Source of the DNA: CAWVWF01 sp963933885
GTDB lineage: Bacteria > Bacteroidota > Bacteroidia > Flavobacteriales_C > GCA-002722245
DNA: 6,710 nucleotides
Assembly (NCBI GenBank): GCA_963933885.1
Contig: CAWVWF010000182.1
Location: forward strand, 1 to 6,710
Reading direction: 5' to 3'
The position numbers and the translations under genes were made by a program. The notes beneath the pieces are model-generated. The model saw nothing but the letters and a program-made list of their open reading frames with translations, was not told where the DNA came from and searched no databases. Below are positions 6,153-6,710 of the stretch, piece by piece (within the stretch, counting starts at the first letter, position 1; each line of letters starts with the position of its first letter).

Positions 6153-6197
6153 TTATAGAGAGTGCCACCACCAGATATTATTTATTGTCTTCATCAT
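6153..6197 (-). CDS. trpL: trp operon leader peptide with three consecutive Trp codons
   Basis: This 14-codon frame encodes MMKTINNIWWWHSL and ends in TAA at 6155-6153. Three adjacent TGG codons (6173-6165) sit just before the end, as in trp leader peptides of other bacteria. It is a regulatory peptide: its translation senses charged tRNA-Trp and decides between the terminator at 6111-6080 and the antiterminator. Two ATG codons occur in tandem (6197 and 6194); either could be used. There is no Shine-Dalgarno and only 4 nt (TAGC) separate the first ATG from the predicted promoter -7 box, so the message may start at or within a few bases of the ATG (leaderless). Too short for homology to prove, but the codon content, position and adjacent attenuator make the call strong. 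Confidence 0.92.
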   Translation of the reverse strand: MMKTINNIWWWHSL

Positions 6198-6201
6198 GCT
6201 A

Positions 6202-6235
6202 CAAATATATAATGTAAGGTTGAAAACACCAAAAA
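6202..6235 (-). promoter_or_regulatory. trp operon promoter, Bacteroidota type
   Basis: On the operon strand TATATTTG (6209-6202) matches the Bacteroidota -7 consensus TAnnTTTG exactly. A TTTTTG (6235-6230), matching the -33 TTTG/TTG element, lies upstream with 20 nt between the two boxes, within the usual range. Transcription would then start at about 6199-6195, at or next to the trpL ATG. This is the only well-spaced pair I found upstream of trpE. Confidence 0.8.
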
Positions 6236-6302
6236 TAATCTCGTAATGTCCTTAAATCGTAGATAGCTGTCATATCCTCACTTCCTCATTCTTCTCACTA
6301 TT

Positions 6303-6330
6303 TGTCATTCCTTTGAAGAAAGGAACCTAG
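6303..6330. repeat. REP-like hairpin, TTCCTTT/AAAGGAA
   Basis: TTCCTTT (6308-6314) and AAAGGAA (6319-6325) form an exact 7-bp stem with a GAAG loop, set in the context TGTCATTCC...GGAACCTAGA. From memory, short dyads of the form GTCATTCC-arm-GGAATCTA are common dispersed intergenic elements in Bacteroidota, and this looks like a diverged copy. It was not checked against any database. Confidence 0.4.
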
Positions 6331-6604
6331 ACGCCTTGTAACAAACATATTTAACTTACCACCTTCAGCCCTTCTCAAAAATTTATTGGACTACAATTCT
6401 ACACAGATAAAGTAATTAAATTATACAACTCAAATCTCCAAAATGGAGCGAACAATTTAGGATGGTATTCCTACCAAACAAAATCTAGATGCATACTTCT
6501 GTAATAAACATAATATATTTGGACTGTCTGATTTCAATAACAGTCACCAGATAATTAAAAAGACCATAACTAACCAACTAGATTGTTTTTTGATATATTT
6601 GAAA

Positions 6605-6652
6605 TAACCCAACAAGTTTGGTTATTTACAAATAACCGAACATGTTGGATTA
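6605..6652. repeat. long imperfect palindrome made of two smaller palindromes
   Basis: Arms 6609-6627 and 6630-6648 are complementary over 19 positions with one A-A mismatch and one G-T pair, around a 2-nt centre (AC, 6628-6629). Beyond a mismatch at 6608/6649, three more pairs extend it to 6605-6652. Each arm contains its own near-palindrome: CCAACAAGTTTGG (6609-6621) and CCGAACATGTTGG (6636-6648), centres 27 bp apart, separated by TTATTTACAAATAA. It could be a double operator, a cruciform-forming repeat, or a terminator hairpin for a gene to the right; no U-run follows on either strand. Confidence 0.6.
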
Positions 6653-6710
6653 CTAAATCGTTGTATTTAATTATCGTTTAGGATTTATAACACCTTTCTC
6701 TCTCGTGTTA

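Larger units (their letters stand above)
6236..6710. other. 475-nt upstream region without a supported gene
   Basis: No convincing reading frame lies here on either strand. It contains a short REP-like hairpin near 6303-6330, small weak stems (CTCCA/TGGAG near 6447-6459, GACTGT/ACAGTC near 6522-6545), and a long imperfect palindrome at 6605-6652. From the right edge, one minus-strand frame is open for 12 codons (6709-6674, ending in TAA at 6673-6671) and could be the tail of a gene outside the window, but nothing identifies it. Confidence 0.6.

Noticed and set aside
6136..6226. Complementarity between TCAACC (6226-6218 area) and GGTTGA just after the antiterminator strand, as a 1:2 stem
   Set aside because: The first strand lies inside the promoter, upstream of the predicted transcription start, so it would not be in the RNA; six pairs are also easily due to chance.
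6514..6601. Two plus-strand TATATTTG boxes (6514-6521 and 6594-6601) as promoters
   Set aside because: Neither has a TTTG or TTG element 17-23 nt upstream, and no gene follows on the plus strand in the window.
6671..6709. C-terminal tail of a gene entering from the right edge on the minus strand
   Set aside because: Only 12 codons are visible and a second frame is open for a similar length; there is not enough to support a call.

Overview
The window carries a nearly complete tryptophan biosynthesis operon, all on the minus strand, so transcription runs from high to low coordinates. The order is trpL (leader peptide), trpE, trpG, trpD, trpC, trpF, trpB; trpA is not in the window and is expected beyond the left edge. 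The AT-rich sequence, Lys/Asn/Ile-rich proteins, lack of Shine-Dalgarno motifs, a promoter of the TTTG / TAnnTTTG type and the E-G-D-C-F-B order all point to Bacteroidota, most likely the family Flavobacteriaceae. The genus is not determinable by eye.

Layout. Positions 6710-6236 hold no gene that I can support, but contain a large imperfect palindrome (6605-6652) and a small REP-like hairpin (about 6303-6330). A promoter (6235-6202) is followed almost at once by a 14-codon leader peptide, MMKTINNIWWWHSL, with three consecutive Trp codons (6197-6153). Next come a candidate antiterminator strand (6145-6135) and an intrinsic terminator with nine U residues (6111-6080). trpE starts 29 nt after the terminator. 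The six structural genes fill 6050-174. trpG and trpD are 11 nt apart; the other four internal gaps are 59-69 nt and carry copies of an AT-rich, palindromic intergenic repeat. The 173 nt after trpB hold three more copies, two of which form a 31-bp near-perfect inverted pair.

Function. TrpE and TrpG form anthranilate synthase (chorismate plus glutamine to anthranilate). TrpD adds the phosphoribosyl group, TrpF isomerises PRA to CdRP, TrpC closes the indole ring to give indole-glycerol phosphate, and TrpB (with the unseen TrpA) makes L-tryptophan. Control is probably ribosome-mediated attenuation: stalling at the WWW codons would leave 6145-6135 free to pair with 6103-6093 and break the terminator, whereas a ribosome reaching the stop codon would cover that strand. 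The enzymes are depleted in tryptophan (5 Trp in about 1,864 residues, none in TrpE, TrpD or TrpC), while the leader has 3 in 14.

The pathway genes are ordinary. The parts deserving a second look are the compact, possibly leaderless attenuator and the repeat family that occupies the intergenic gaps and reaches into stop codons and start regions.
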